From Paragorgia papillata (Eukaryota > Cnidaria > Anthozoa > Scleralcyonacea > Coralliidae), in NCBI GenBank assembly GCA_035771165.1, contig JAWNZC010000368.1, positions 1,092,001 to 1,156,000 of the forward strand: a stretch of 64,000 nucleotides of DNA, in the 5' to 3' direction. Of this stretch, positions 34,086 through 46,418 are shown piece by piece. The notes below the pieces were generated by a model. That model saw only the letters and a program-made list of their open reading frames with translations, had not been told where the DNA came from and ran no database searches. The first letter of the stretch is position 1. Every line of letters begins with the position of its first letter. The translations under genes and the position numbers were made by a program.

Positions 34086-34449
34086 ACGGCTTCAAAAACG
34101 AACCACTTGGTAAGTTCATTGGCGTAGTAAGTTTGAAAAATAACCTTGTCTAAGCCGAGAAAATCAAAGCTAAAGTTTATGTAAATCAGAGGTATCTTTA
34201 TCACATATAAAGACACTGATTAAACTTTAATTTCTTTTGAGATGGATAGAGGATGTTTTGAGATTACAGTAATAGAGGATGAATAGAGATGAATAGAGGA
34301 TGTTCACGTTTCTCTCTGACGAAGGGCCTTCGCTCGAAACGTTAGAATACTACGTTCTCTGTTTCAGCAGTATATCTAACATTCTAACCTTACTATATTT
34401 CGATTGTTGTTTCAACACTGCCTACGCAGCACGCTACTTTTATTTCACT

Positions 34450-35385
34450 GAATAGAGGATGACTCGATATTGTTTGATTGACAGCTATCGACAACTCTTA
34501 AAATACTAACCAATCAGTATTTTCCGTTCACCAGTGGACGGATAATTCAAAAACCACTAGTTTTGCTGCAGGCGATTTTTCCTTTCGCCCGCCCCTGCGA
34601 TCTTGCGCCCGCCCCTTCAATTTCGCCCGTTTTTCGCTCTCGCACGCTTTTTCACCGTCGCCCGCTTTTTCGCCCTTGCCCGCTTTTCCGACCCCAACTC
34701 CTTAAAACCACCAGCTACGTAGGCTAAAAAACCCCGAGATGAACCAAATGACAAATTTTCATTCAAAAATAGATATAAATAGTGGCCAAGAAAAGACAGT
34801 ATGCTAGCGTCCAAAGTCAACTCTAGACAAGATATTATTTATATTGATTTTCATTTTCAAGATTTCTTCCGTTTTAACTCAGCTAAACTGGTAAATACGA
34901 ATCTCCTACCGTTAAACTTTCTTCTGCTTTCTTCTTTTTAGAGTTGTTTTTTTCTCGTACGCGGTTTCTTACTTTTTTCGTTGTTGATAAATAAATATGA
35001 CAAGGCATCATTCAGTTCTCTTCATCATCTAAAAAGTCGTTTGTTTCAAAATTTCTTCATCGTTCTCTCTCGAGTTAAGTAGAATACACCAGAGCAGAAT
35101 TCTTTACCGGCTTTGAACAGTTTCACATCCTTGTTCTTTCAGTAACATTTCGGTCGGCATCGTTTTCGGTCTTTATCGTAATTTTTAGGCTTTTTTTCAG
35201 TGGTTTTAAGTCGTATTTATTATTGCCTCTTCTCGCACATCTCTTCTTAGCCTTCTTTCATTGGTCTTTTTCCATAGTAATATTAACCCTATCTAGACCG
35301 GGGGGGATCTGCCCGCGGCGAATTTAAAGCTTTGTAACTTTTCGAGTATTTAAAATAAATGCACGAAATTTTGTGACTTTTCATA
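34450..35385. other. No gene seen
   Basis: Mixed sequence with a pyrimidine/CGCCCG-rich patch (34570-34700: repeats of TTCGCCCGC and TTGCGCCCGCCC). No exon recognised. Confidence 0.45.
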
Positions 35386-35644
35386 CCTACAATCAGTGAC
35401 AAAATACCTTGGGACATCTCGCATTGTTGGTACTTACTTAATATTTCTTTCAATTATTTTGGTAGTAAATTATATCCCACCCTCCCCCTCCCTATTCAAT
35501 GTTGAATTTAAATTAAGGAACTCAGTGAACGTTGACACGAATGCCTAAACAGTCACCAACATTGAACAGGGGGGCCGGGGGATACTTGGAGCGGAAAATA
35601 TTGTCCTTTAGGTTGAAGTGTCCCAACACTTTTGTCACTGATTG

Positions 35645-37017
35645 TCTGCGAAAACATTTTTAGTTCATAAAATAAACCTAGTTACCTAGTCAGTTATTTT
35701 TCTAAAAATAGTTATATTTGACAAAGATGTTCACAATTTATTGTTAACAAAATTGTTATGGGCATTTTCAAGCTATTAAATAGACAGTTTTGTTGTTTTA
35801 AAGTCAGTTTATTGCTCAAGGCGTCTTTGCACGTATTATGCAAAAAGATTTCGGCTAAAATAGGTGCGTTATCAGCAATGCAATTAAAAATGCTCGATTT
35901 ACGTAAAACGAAGTTTTAATATATTCACAATCACTCGATTGCGCATTTATTTATGTATGTGTAGAGTATAACTTGTGCAATATCACTCTTCAACTAACGG
36001 GCGTCGCGTTAAACGAGAATTAAAACGTGTTTATTTTAGCCAGTTGCGCAATCTTTAATGGGTTCTGCGCCGGTATTAGCAATAACGCTATTTGAGGTAG
36101 GGACCTTTTATTATTTTAACAATTGCTGCAGAACGTACGCGTACTTTAATTTCAGCACAAAAACAAATATTAGAGAAGTGATACTAGGTTTAAAAATCGG
36201 AAATTCTAAACGTCTACCAACGTCTATTAAAGGCACGAAAGGGACAAAACATATTGAAACTTGTTCTAGGTTTTCATTAGCAACCATATTACGTACAACA
36301 TTACTAATACATACTAAGGTAAAACGCGAAATATTTGCGGAAAATTATTAGAGAGATATAACGTAATACAACGCCTGTACGGTTGTCATGACAAATGTCA
36401 CCACGTCCACGGTTCTCACCAACGGTTCTCACTGAACACCGTGGACGTTAGTTTGCTAATTTACGCTTGTTTCTTTACAAATAGTCAGTGCTGCTGTTTT
36501 ATAATATCATCTGCATGGTATACTTTACATTTAATGATTTTTAACCGGTATTGCATCGCCAAAATAAAATAATTTAGAGGTAAAGCGGCGACGGTTCTCA
36601 CTTCCGCAGTATAAAGATATTGTATAGCATCAAGTTATTTATATAAATATAGCGAGCATCGTTATAAAAAACGCATTTAAAAAGCGTGAATTGTAAATAT
36701 GCATTATTTTCTTATTAAAAACTAACATATCACAAGGCGGGTGTGTAGAAAATGTCATTTTAAACCACAATCTTCCTTCTAATACATGTTTTTCTGGTGA
36801 GAACCGTAGTGAGAACCGTTGTGAGAACCGTGGACAGAACAGACGCACAACAGGGGCCATTTTGACTATTGAATATCATATTTCCTTACTGAATTTTGCA
36901 CAGAAATAGTTTATTTAGTCTTCTGTAACATTGCTTTAGCTTTCTTGGCTTTAAAGTACGCTCCTAAGTTGGCTGTAACGGCATTTTTTACAATATAAAG
37001 AAAATAGCTTTTCAGAC
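35645..37017. repeat. U module 1
   Basis: Starts GTCTGCGAAAACATTTTTAG and ends AAAATAGCTTTTCAGAC. It contains the GTGAGAACCG motif cluster around 36405-36440, 36590-36605 and 36795-36835, and the stem GTCCACGGT/ACCGTGGAC. Nearly identical to 38661-40034. The small open frame at 36058-36351 lacks recognisable features. Confidence 0.85.
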
Positions 37018-38405
37018 TGTCTGCGAAAACATTTTTAGTTCATAAAATAAACCTAGTTACCTAGTCAGTTATTTTTCTAAAAATAGTTATGTTTGACAAA
37101 GATGTTCACAATTTGTTGTTAACAAAATTGTTATGGGCATTTTCAAGCTATAAAATAGGCAGTTTTGTTGTTTTAAAGTCAGTTTACTGCTCAAGGCGTC
37201 TTTGCACGTATTATGCAAAACGATTTCGGCTAAAATAGGTGCGTTATCAGCAATGCAATTAAAAATGCTCGATTTACCTAAAACGAAGTTTTAATATATT
37301 TACAATCACTCGATTGCGCATTTATTTATGTATGTGTAGGATATAACTGGTGCAATATCACTCTTCATCTAACGGGCGTCGCGTTGAACGAGAATTAAAA
37401 CGTGTTTATTTTAGCCAGTTGCGCAACCTTTAACGGGTTCTGCGCCGGTATTAGCAATAACGCTATTTGAGGTAGGGACCTTTTATTATTTTAAAAATTG
37501 CTGTAGAACGTACGCGTACTTTAATTTCAGCACAAAAACAAATATTAGAGAAGTGATACTAAGTTTAAAAATCGGAAATTCTAAACGTCTACCAACGTCT
37601 ATTAACGGCACGAAAGGGACAAAACATATTGAAACTTGTTCTAGGTTTTCATTAGCAACAATATTACGTACAACATTACTAATACATACCAAGGTAAAAC
37701 GCGAAATATTTGCGGAAAATTATTAGAGAGATATAACGTAATACAACGCTTGTACGGTTGTCATGACAAATGTCACAACGTCCACGGTTCTCACCAACGG
37801 TTCTCACCACGGTGCTCACTGAACACCGTGGACGTTAGTTTGCTAATTTACGCTTGTTTCTTTACAAATAGTCAGTGCTGCTGTTTTCTAATATCATCTG
37901 CATGGTATACTTTACATTTAATGAGTTTTTAACCGGTATTGCATCGACAAAATAAAATAATTTAGAGGTAAAGCGGCGACGGTTCTCACTTCCGCAGTAT
38001 AAAGATATAGCATAGCATCAAGTTATTTATATAAATATAGCGAGCATCGTTATAAAAAACGCATTTGAAAAGCGTGAATTGTTAATATGCATTATTTTCT
38101 TATTGAAAACTAACATATCACAAGGCGGGTGTGCAGAAAATGTCATTTTAAACCACAATCTTCGTTATAATACATGTTTTTCTGGTGAGAACCGTAGTGA
38201 GAACCGTTGTGAGAACCGTGGACAGAACAGACGCACAACAGGGGGCCATTTTGACTATTGAATATCATATTTCCTTACTGAATTTTGCACAGAAATAGTT
38301 TATTTAGTCTTCTGTAACATTGCTTTAGCTTTCTTGGCTTTAAAGTACGCTCCTAAGTTGGCTGTAACGGCATTTTTTACAATATAAAGAAAATAGCTTT
38401 TCAGA
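37018..38405. repeat. U' module 1
   Basis: Same ends and internal plan as U. It differs by substitutions and by an extra ACCACGGTGCTCACT segment in the hairpin at about 37790-37830. Nearly identical to 40035-41421, apart from one-base run-length differences. Confidence 0.85.
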
Positions 38406-38660
38406 CAATCAGTGACAAAATACCTTGGGACATCTCGCATTGTTGGTACTTACCTAATATTTCTTTCTATTATTTTGGTAGTAAATTATATCCCTCCCTC
38501 CCCCTCCCTATTCAATGTTGAATTTAAAGTAAGGAACTCAGTGAGCGTTGAAACGAGCGCCTAAAGAGTCACCAACATTGAACAGGGGGGCCGGGGGATA
38601 CTTGGAGCGGAAAATATTGTCCTTTAGGTTGAAGTGTCCCAACACTTTTGTCACTGATTG

Positions 38661-40034
38661 TCTGCGAAAACATTTTTAGTTCATAAAATAAACCTAGTTA
38701 CCTAGTCAGTTATTTTTCTAAAAATAGTTATATTTGACAAAGATGTTCACAATTTATTGTTAACAAAATTGTTATGGGCATTTTCAAGCTATTAAATAGA
38801 CAGTTTTGTTGTTTTAAAGTCAGTTTATTGCTCAAGGCGTCTTTGCACGTATTATGCAAAAAGATTTCGGCTAAAATAGGTGCGTTATCAGCAATGCAAT
38901 TAAAAATGCTCGATTTACGTAAAACGAAGTTTTAATATATTCACAATCACTCGATTGCGCATTTATTTATGTATGTGTAGAGTATAACTTGTGCAATATC
39001 ACTCTTCAACTAACGGGCGTCGCGTTAAACGAGAATTAAAACGTGTTTATTTTAGCCAGTTGCGCAATCTTTAATGGGTTCTGCGCCGGTATTAGCAATA
39101 ACGCTATTTGAGGTAGGGACCTTTTATTATTTTAACAATTGCTGCAGAACGTACGCGTACTTTAATTTCAGCACAAAAACAAATATTAGAGAAGTGATAC
39201 TAGGTTTAAAAATCGGAAATTCTAAACGTCTACCAACGTCTATTAAAGGCACGAAAGGGACAAAACATATTGAAACTTGTTCTAGGTTTTCATTAGCAAC
39301 CATATTACGTACAACATTACTAATACATACTAAGGTAAAACGCGAAATATTTGCGGAAAATTATTAGAGAGATATAACGTAATACAACGCCTGTACGGTT
39401 GTCATGACAAATGTCACCACGTCCACGGTTCTCACCAACGGTTCTCACTGAACACCGTGGACGTTAGTTTGCTAATTTACGCTTGTTTCTTTACAAATAG
39501 TCAGTGCTGCTGTTTTATAATATCATCTGCATGGTATACTTTACATTTAATGATTTTTAACCGGTATTGCATCGCCAAAATAAAATAATTTAGAGGTAAA
39601 GCGGCGACGGTTCTCACTTCCGCAGTATAAAGATATTGTATAGCATCAAGTTATTTATATAAATATAGCGAGCATCGTTATAAAAAAACGCATTTAAAAA
39701 GCGTGAATTGTAAATATGCATTATTTTCTTATTAAAAACTAACATATCACAAGGCGGGTGTGTAGAAAATGTCATTTTAAACCACAATCTTCCTTCTAAT
39801 ACATGTTTTTCTGGTGAGAACCGTAGTGAGAACCGTTGTGAGAACCGTGGACAGAACAGACGCACAACAGGGGCCATTTTGACTATTGAATATCATATTT
39901 CCTTACTGAATTTTGCACAGAAATAGTTTATTTAGTCTTCTGTAACATTGCTTTAGCTTTCTTGGCTTTAAAGTACGCTCCTAAGTTGGCTGTAACGGCA
40001 TTTTTTACAATATAAAGAAAATAGCTTTTCAGAC
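38661..40034. repeat. U module 2
   Basis: Copy of 35645-37017 at an offset of 3016 bp. The visible difference is one extra A in the run near 39684. Confidence 0.85.
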
Positions 40035-41421
40035 TGTCTGCGAAAACATTTTTAGTTCATAAAATAAACCTAGTTACCTAGTCAGTTATTTTTCTAAAAA
40101 TAGTTATGTTTGACAAAGATGTTCACAATTTGTTGTTAACAAAATTGTTATGGGCATTTTCAAGCTATAAAATAGGCAGTTTTGTTGTTTTAAAGTCAGT
40201 TTACTGCTCAAGGCGTCTTTGCACGTATTATGCAAAACGATTTCGGCTAAAATAGGTGCGTTATCAGCAATGCAATTAAAAATGCTCGATTTACCTAAAA
40301 CGAAGTTTTAATATATTTACAATCACTCGATTGCGCATTTATTTATGTATGTGTAGGATATAACTGGTGCAATATCACTCTTCATCTAACGGGCGTCGCG
40401 TTGAACGAGAATTAAAACGTGTTTATTTTAGCCAGTTGCGCAACCTTTAACGGGTTCTGCGCCGGTATTAGCAATAACGCTATTTGAGGTAGGGACCTTT
40501 TATTATTTTAAAAATTGCTGTAGAACGTACGCGTACTTTAATTTCAGCACAAAAACAAATATTAGAGAAGTGATACTAAGTTTAAAAATCGGAAATTCTA
40601 AACGTCTACCAACGTCTATTAACGGCACGAAAGGGACAAAACATATTGAAACTTGTTCTAGGTTTTCATTAGCAACAATATTACGTACAACATTACTAAT
40701 ACATACCAAGGTAAAACGCGAAATATTTGCGGAAAATTATTAGAGAGATATAACGTAATACAACGCTTGTACGGTTGTCATGACAAATGTCACAACGTCC
40801 ACGGTTCTCACCAACGGTTCTCACCACGGTGCTCACTGAACACCGTGGACGTTAGTTTGCTAATTTACGCTTGTTTCTTTACAAATAGTCAGTGCTGCTG
40901 TTTTCTAATATCATCTGCATGGTATACTTTACATTTAATGAGTTTTAACCGGTATTGCATCGACAAAATAAAATAATTTAGAGGTAAAGCGGCGACGGTT
41001 CTCACTTCCGCAGTATAAAGATATAGCATAGCATCAAGTTATTTATATAAATATAGCGAGCATCGTTATAAAAAACGCATTTGAAAAGCGTGAATTGTTA
41101 ATATGCATTATTTTCTTATTGAAAACTAACATATCACAAGGCGGGTGTGCAGAAAATGTCATTTTAAACCACAATCTTCGTTATAATACATGTTTTTCTG
41201 GTGAGAACCGTAGTGAGAACCGTTGTGAGAACCGTGGACAGAACAGACGCACAACAGGGGGCCATTTTGACTATTGAATATCATATTTCCTTACTGAATT
41301 TTGCACAGAAATAGTTTATTTAGTCTTCTGTAACATTGCTTTAGCTTTCTTGGCTTTAAAGTACGCTCCTAAGTTGGCTGTAACGGCATTTTTTACAATA
41401 TAAAGAAAATAGCTTTTCAGA
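40035..41421. repeat. U' module 2
   Basis: Copy of 37018-38405 at an offset of about 3017 bp. Followed by the third S module. Confidence 0.85.
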
Positions 41422-41879
41422 CAATCAGTGACAAAATACCTTGGGACATCTCGCATTGTTGGTACTTACCTAATATTTCTTTCTATTATTTTGGTAGTAA
41501 ATTATATCCCTCCCTCCCCCTCCCTATTCAATGTTGAATTTAAAGTAAGGAACTCAGTGAGCGTTGAAACGAGCGCCTAAAGAGTCACCAACAATGAACA
41601 GGGGGGCCGGGGGGTAATTGGAGCGGAAAATATTGTCCTTTAGCCGAAGTGTCCCAACACTTTTGTCACTGATTGTAGCTTGGAGACCGCATTTTGCAGG
41701 CTTCCGGTTAGGCATACTTTCGGCAAAGCAATCAACCAATCAGATTCAACGATTTGCCTCGTTTTGGCCAATCACAATGGGTAAATCGGTCTAAATCCTG
41801 CAAAAGTCTAAGCCAGTCAACCCTCGCAATTTTTCTTGTTTAGACCAATTAGTAAGTTAATATATGATGATATTTATAA

Positions 41880-42128
41880 TTATTTCTTAACAATTTTCAC
41901 CTTAGTCATCTGACTTATTTGACTAACGCTAAATCCGCCCCTGAGTAGGTGTTTACACTTTGTTTCCTTTCCCATCTTCGCCATGGGGCCAGGAAATAAT
42001 AGTTCGCATCTTTGTTTCCACATTTTAAAGCGGCTATATATGTTGTCATCAGCGCTCCAATCCATTGACGGCCCCTTGTCGATGACACTCGTCGCGCCAT
42101 GTCCTATTCGGCGTATTCGCTTGTTCAA
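41880..42128 (-). pseudogene. Possible retrotransposon gag-like fragment
   Basis: The frame contains PSMDWSADDNIYSRFKMWKQ followed by RCELLFPGPMAKMGKETKCK and HLLRGG. The D-W/x-D-x-L/I-Y-x-R-F-x-x-W-K pattern with a following K-C-K resembles N-terminal gag-like proteins of retroelements that I associate with invertebrate genomes. It ends 82 codons in. The identification is tentative; an unrelated gene fragment is possible. Confidence 0.35.
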
Positions 42129-42129
42129 A

Positions 42130-43520
42130 GCGTTTTAATGTAGTTGTAAATTCACTCTTTCACTTACACCAGTGTATTGAATAGATTGTTGTACTATGGT
42201 TGTCAGAACATCGTCAACCCCACACCTGACACCATGTCAAAGTATGAAGTACGAATCGATATTTAATCTCTACTACAAATTCCATACAAAAAGTTCCTCC
42301 ATCTTTTTTTCCCCATGTATTTATATACGTTAAGGCGTATGTCCCGGATGATGTATAAATTATAATGAATTATCTGACAAGTGTGAAATATTTTTTTCCT
42401 TTTTAATAGACCAAAATATGTTAGCATAGTGTTGTAACCAGTTGCATTATATAAGCTTTTCAATGATATCTAGGTTTACACAATTTTTAATTAATACGCA
42501 GAGTGCTTTATTGTTTTTGCCAATGTACCCAAATGTCTACACCTGGGTTTCTCAAGCTTTTTTTAGCCACGTACCCTTGATGGTTTGGGCAATGCCCCTG
42601 GACCACTTCAACTCGTCGTAATTGGCAGAGAAATGTAAAGAAAATTAACTCAATTTTGTATGTTTAACTCTTTGAATGTTTTGCATGGTGACAAATTGTA
42701 ATTTGACTGATTTATTGCTTTCGACTTTTTTACTCTGATGAAGGACCTGAGTCAACAGGTCAAAAGCTCAGCAATAAACAATAAACATGGTATTGCGACA
42801 AATTTTGGTTTGATTAATAATCTTTTCTCACTAAATTAGCAATAACAGCGTAACACAACTAGTTTTGCGTATGACGTCACGTACTATCTCACAGGTTTTT
42901 GGCACAGCCAGGATCTGCTCTCATTGTTAATTTAGCAATCGAAGATATTGAACAAAGGACATTAGCTACATTACCAGTGAGGCCATTATTCTGGAAACGA
43001 TATGTCGATGTGAATGTCTGCGGTATTCAAGAATAAAGTGCAAGTTAATATTTTAAACCACTTAAATTCTATCGAACTTTCAATCTAATTCACGGTAGAA
43101 GGCGAAACGAATAGAAGTTTGCTTTTTTTTTGGATTTGATTGTCAAGACCGCAGGAAACTGGAGTTTATGCACACTGAAAAGTACTGTACCTTCCATTTA
43201 ACTTTCATTATCGCATATGCATATATAAGAAGTCCGTTTGAGAACTTTGTTTTTAAGAGCCCAGGGCATACCATCTAGTTCCGATTTGAGGGAAATGAGC
43301 ACAGAATGTGTGTGACGTTTTGAAAGCAAATAACTATCCTGATGATCTTTTTTTAAAAATAGTTTAAAACCAGTTATTGTACAACCACTCCACCACGCAC
43401 TACCACTGAAAATGAAAATATGGTGATAGGTTTTGCGGTTGTTCTGGTAGATCCAACGTAAAATTGGCGCAAAAGCCTTTCTTAACGTTGGGTCATATTT
43501 TTGCAAAAACTGAGGATCGT
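42130..43520. other. No gene seen; PLE tail signature at 42715-42770
   Basis: A+T-rich. CTCTGATGAAGGACCTGAGT with the AAAGCTCAGCAATAAAC segment at about 42722-42770 is a PLE-type 3' tail like the one at 1050-1100. The rest shows no supportable feature; the frame at 43198-43506 has no domain that I know. Confidence 0.45.
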
Positions 43521-43524
43521 ATTG

Positions 43525-43915
43525 CGAAAGAACAGAGCAAAAATGCTATTTATTCCATTGCGTTCAATGACTGTAATTAGGAGTACATCGACCAGACTAA
43601 ACGTCAGATTGGTACGCGGTTGAAAGAGCACCAAAAGGCTGTTTTCTTTTCAAAAAAGAAAATTCTGCTTTGCTGGAGCACACGTGCTGAACTATTCATA
43701 AGATCGCGTGGCATGATTCAAAAATTATCACCTGCAATCCACGGTATCATCAAAGACGTTTGGAGGCATGGCATTTTAATAGCGCCCACGCTCCATTAAA
43801 CCAGGATGACCGCGGGCCAGAAGCCGATTTGCATCTAGTTGATGATAGCGTCATCATTGGTTATATTTGCGATGATAAATATGGGACCTTTCCTTACAAC
43901 GATTACCCTTGATGA
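43525..43915 (+). pseudogene. PLE GIY-YIG endonuclease relic
   Basis: Reading from about 43540 across a stop gives a degenerate nuclease core (EYIDQTKRQIGTRLKEHQKA, where Y-I-D replaces Y-I-G). It is followed by SALLEHTC, KIAWHDSKIITCNPRYHQRR and EAWHFNSAHAPLNQDDRGP. The TTGATGAAGACACTAGATCG tail follows at 43911. In-frame stops and the G-to-D change make it inactive. It is a different PLE lineage from the copy at 1-1135. Confidence 0.75.
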
Positions 43916-44004
43916 AGACACTAGATCGAAGTGTTGCAACGTTGGGCCATGAACAGTAACTTTTTAAGTTGCGTTCAAAAAACGTTTAATCCAGAGTAGC
44001 GTTA

Positions 44005-45316
44005 GTAGTATGGGGAAGAGGGGTTCTGGCACGGGTGGAGCTTTTCACGTCATGACGTCACGATTTTTAGCCTTAAAACGCTTAGCAACGTTCAACGAAG
44101 CAATATGAGTATATTAAGACACTTAGAACCTAAATATTTAAACAAACAGATCGAACTAAGTCATCACATAATTATTGCTAAGTTAACCCTAGTTTATAAA
44201 ATAAATGAAGAAATCGAGAAGTCGTGACAAGAACTTAAGATTTCGGACGAGGATTCACTTCGAGACCCTGTAAGAAGAACGTAAGATACTAACGAAATAT
44301 TATTTGGCTATGGGATGGCTGAGTGCACACGTACGTGGAGGATATATTTGCATAGTGTAGTGTATTTAATTAATTTTTTGGAGGTATTCAGGAGATGTAG
44401 GGGATAATAAGGGACATTGCCATATTATCTTCCTCTTATATTCCTTATCTTCCCTTATCTTCCTCATATCTTCCCCTTATCTTCCTCATATCTTCGCTTT
44501 ATCTTCCTCTCATTTCCCCCTTATTTTCTCCTAATATTCCTCTTATCTTCCTTTTATCTTCCCCTTATCTTCCCCTTATCATCCTCTTATGTTCCTTATC
44601 TTTTCTTTAGCTTCTTTTCATCTTCCCTTTGTCTTCCTTATCCTCCTCTTATCTTCCTCGTCTTCCTCGTCTTCCCTTATCCTCCTTATCTTTCTTATTG
44701 AATCCTGAAATTGAGTCATTGAATCCTAGGATTGAATAATTGAATCCTAAGATTGAATCACTGAATTCTAAGATTTAATCCTTAAATCCTAAGGTTAATT
44801 TAGTCTTAGGATTTAAGGGTTGAACCTTAGAATTCAATGATTCAATCTTAGGCTTCAGTTATTCAATCCTAGGATTCAGTAAGGAAGATAAGGAAGATGA
44901 GAGGAAGATAAGGGGGATAGAGGAAGATAAGGGGAAGATAAGAGGATAGAGGAAGATAAGGGGAAGATAAGGATGATAGAGGAAGACAAGGAGGATAGAG
45001 GAAGATAAGGGGATAGACGAAGATTAGGGGGATAGAGGAAGATAAGGGGAAGATAAGATGATAATGCCCCTTATTATCCCCTACATCTCCTGAATACCTC
45101 CAAAAAATTAATTAAGTACACTACATTATGCAAATATATCCTCCACGTACGTGTGCACTCAGCCATCTCATAACCAAATATTATTTCGTTAGTGTCTAAT
45201 GTTCTTCTTACAGGGTCTCGAAGTGACTCCTCGTCCGAAATCTTAAGTTATTCTCCCGACTTCTCGATTTCACTTATTTTAGGTTAACCATAGTTAATAG
45301 AACATATACATGGTTT
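44005..45316. mobile_element. Foldback element with a 1.1-kb palindrome
   Basis: Arms 44190-44800 and 44810-45300 are near-perfect inverted copies: GAGAAGTCG..., GATTTCGGACGAGGATTCAC, GCACACGTACGTGGAGGATA and GGAGGTATTCAGGAGATGTA on the left are mirrored on the right. Inner parts are a pyrimidine-rich (TTCCTCTTATC)-type tract on the left (about 44430-44695) and purine-rich (GGAAGATAAGG) on the right (about 44880-45060). The centre is built of ATTGAATCCTAAGG-type repeats. The outer left part (44005-44185) is the inverse of 51660-51827. It is probably one element whose right side was split by the Ngaro insertion at 45317. Confidence 0.8.
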
Positions 45317-45572
45317 AACTGCTAGATACTCGTTGACATTGGACGTAGGTGCCGTAGGTAGCAAACGCTGGTAAGCAAGCTAGCCATAGCAATCGAGCTA
45401 AGCAGTGGCCAAACAATTGAGCAATCCTGGGCAAAGGCTAGTAAGCAAGCTAGCCATAGCAATCGAGCTAAGCAATGAGCAAGCAATTGAGCAATCCAGC
45501 CAATCCTGGGTTCTGGATAAGATTGGAAGCAGTAAGAGGTCACCATGACAACTCTGCCAAGGCAGACCTCCC
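45317..45572 (-). repeat. Ngaro split direct repeat B2
   Basis: It begins (plus strand) AACTGCTAGATACTCGTTGA and matches B1 at 45927-46183 with a few changes. It contains an internal duplication of an AAGCAAGCTAGCCATAGCAA segment. Confidence 0.9.
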
Positions 45573-45671
45573 GGCACCTGTCACACTGAAAACTCAGTGG
45601 AATAATAAGTATATAGCACATGTCTATATAAATGGTTACTCACCTGTAAAAGGGAGAGGGTTGGGTACGGG

Positions 45672-45926
45672 TGAAACAAGCAAGCAATCCACAGCTGCAA
45701 AGCTGTATAGCAATAACGTTTAAGCAATGCTAGTAACTAGCAAGCAAGAGCGACCAACGCGCAGCAATGTGCCAATGCTGTAGCGACGTGCCTGCAAGCG
45801 TAGGTGACACTCGTGCGAGCCCTTCGACGTCTTAAGAACTTGGGACTCCCCAAGAACTATGAAGGAGAAGACCGCTGGCTAACTACATCTGCAGTTAACT
45901 TTGCCTAAATATTTTTAACCACATTT
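45672..45926 (-). repeat. Ngaro split direct repeat A2
   Basis: TGAAACAAGCAAGCAATCCA to TTTTTAACCACATTT; it matches A1 (51146-51400) at nearly every base. A2 directly abuts B1 at 45926/45927, the expected A/B junction. Confidence 0.92.
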
Positions 45927-46183
45927 AACTGCTAGATACTCGTTGACATTGGAGGTAGGTGCCGTAAGGTAGCAAACGCTGGTAAGCAAGCTAGCCATAG
46001 CAATCGAGCTAAGCAGTGAGCAAACAATTGAGCAATCCTGGGCAAAGGCTAGTAAGCAAGCTAGCCATAGCAATCGAGCTAAGCAATGAGCAAGCAATTG
46101 AGCAATCCAGCCAGTCCTGGGTTCTGGATAAGATTGGAAGCAGTAAGAGGTCACCATGACAACTCTGCCAAGGCAGACCTCCC
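45927..46183 (-). repeat. Ngaro split direct repeat B1
   Basis: Copy of B2 adjoining A2. It ends (plus strand) GGCAGACCTCCC, after which the two B repeats diverge. Confidence 0.9.
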
Positions 46184-46418
46184 AACAACTGGTCAGTCCT
46201 TCGAGCACCAGTTATGACTGAGTAACATCACATGCTCGAAGAAGGAGATGCCGTGGCAGATTGCCATGGAATCAATCCCCAAAACTGACCATATACTGCG
46301 AAACTGTGCTACCTAGCAAGAGGCACCTACCCATCCGTGCATTATATAGGAGTAACAGAGAGAACTATTATCACATGAACCAGACATTGTAATAATAAGA
46401 CCTTTAATTGCATGAACA

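Larger units (their letters stand above)
35390..41675. mobile_element. 6.3-kb TA-flanked composite element (S-U-U'-S-U-U'-S)
   Basis: Outer ends CAATCAGTGACAAAA (35390) and TTTTGTCACTGATTG (41675) are inverted and bordered by TA (35388-35389, 41676-41677). Inside are three S modules of about 255 bp (35390-35644, 38406-38660, 41422-41675), each with the same inverted ends. Between them lie two dimers of 1.37-1.39-kb U modules. The dimer period is 3016-3017 bp, and the two dimers are almost identical (open frames at 36058 and 39074 translate identically). U and U' within a dimer differ by scattered substitutions. No transposase is recognised. Confidence 0.85.

Noticed and set aside
36058..36351. 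97-codon frame repeated identically at 39074
   Set aside because: Identity follows from the recent 3.0-kb DNA duplication; the frame is not kept in the diverged U' modules and has no recognisable domain.
43198..43506. 102-codon minus-strand frame
   Set aside because: No family, no splice context, and it lies next to a PLE relic on the other strand; no basis for calling a gene.
44417..44701. 94-codon Leu/Ser/Phe/Pro frame
   Set aside because: Read-through of the polypyrimidine stem of the palindrome.
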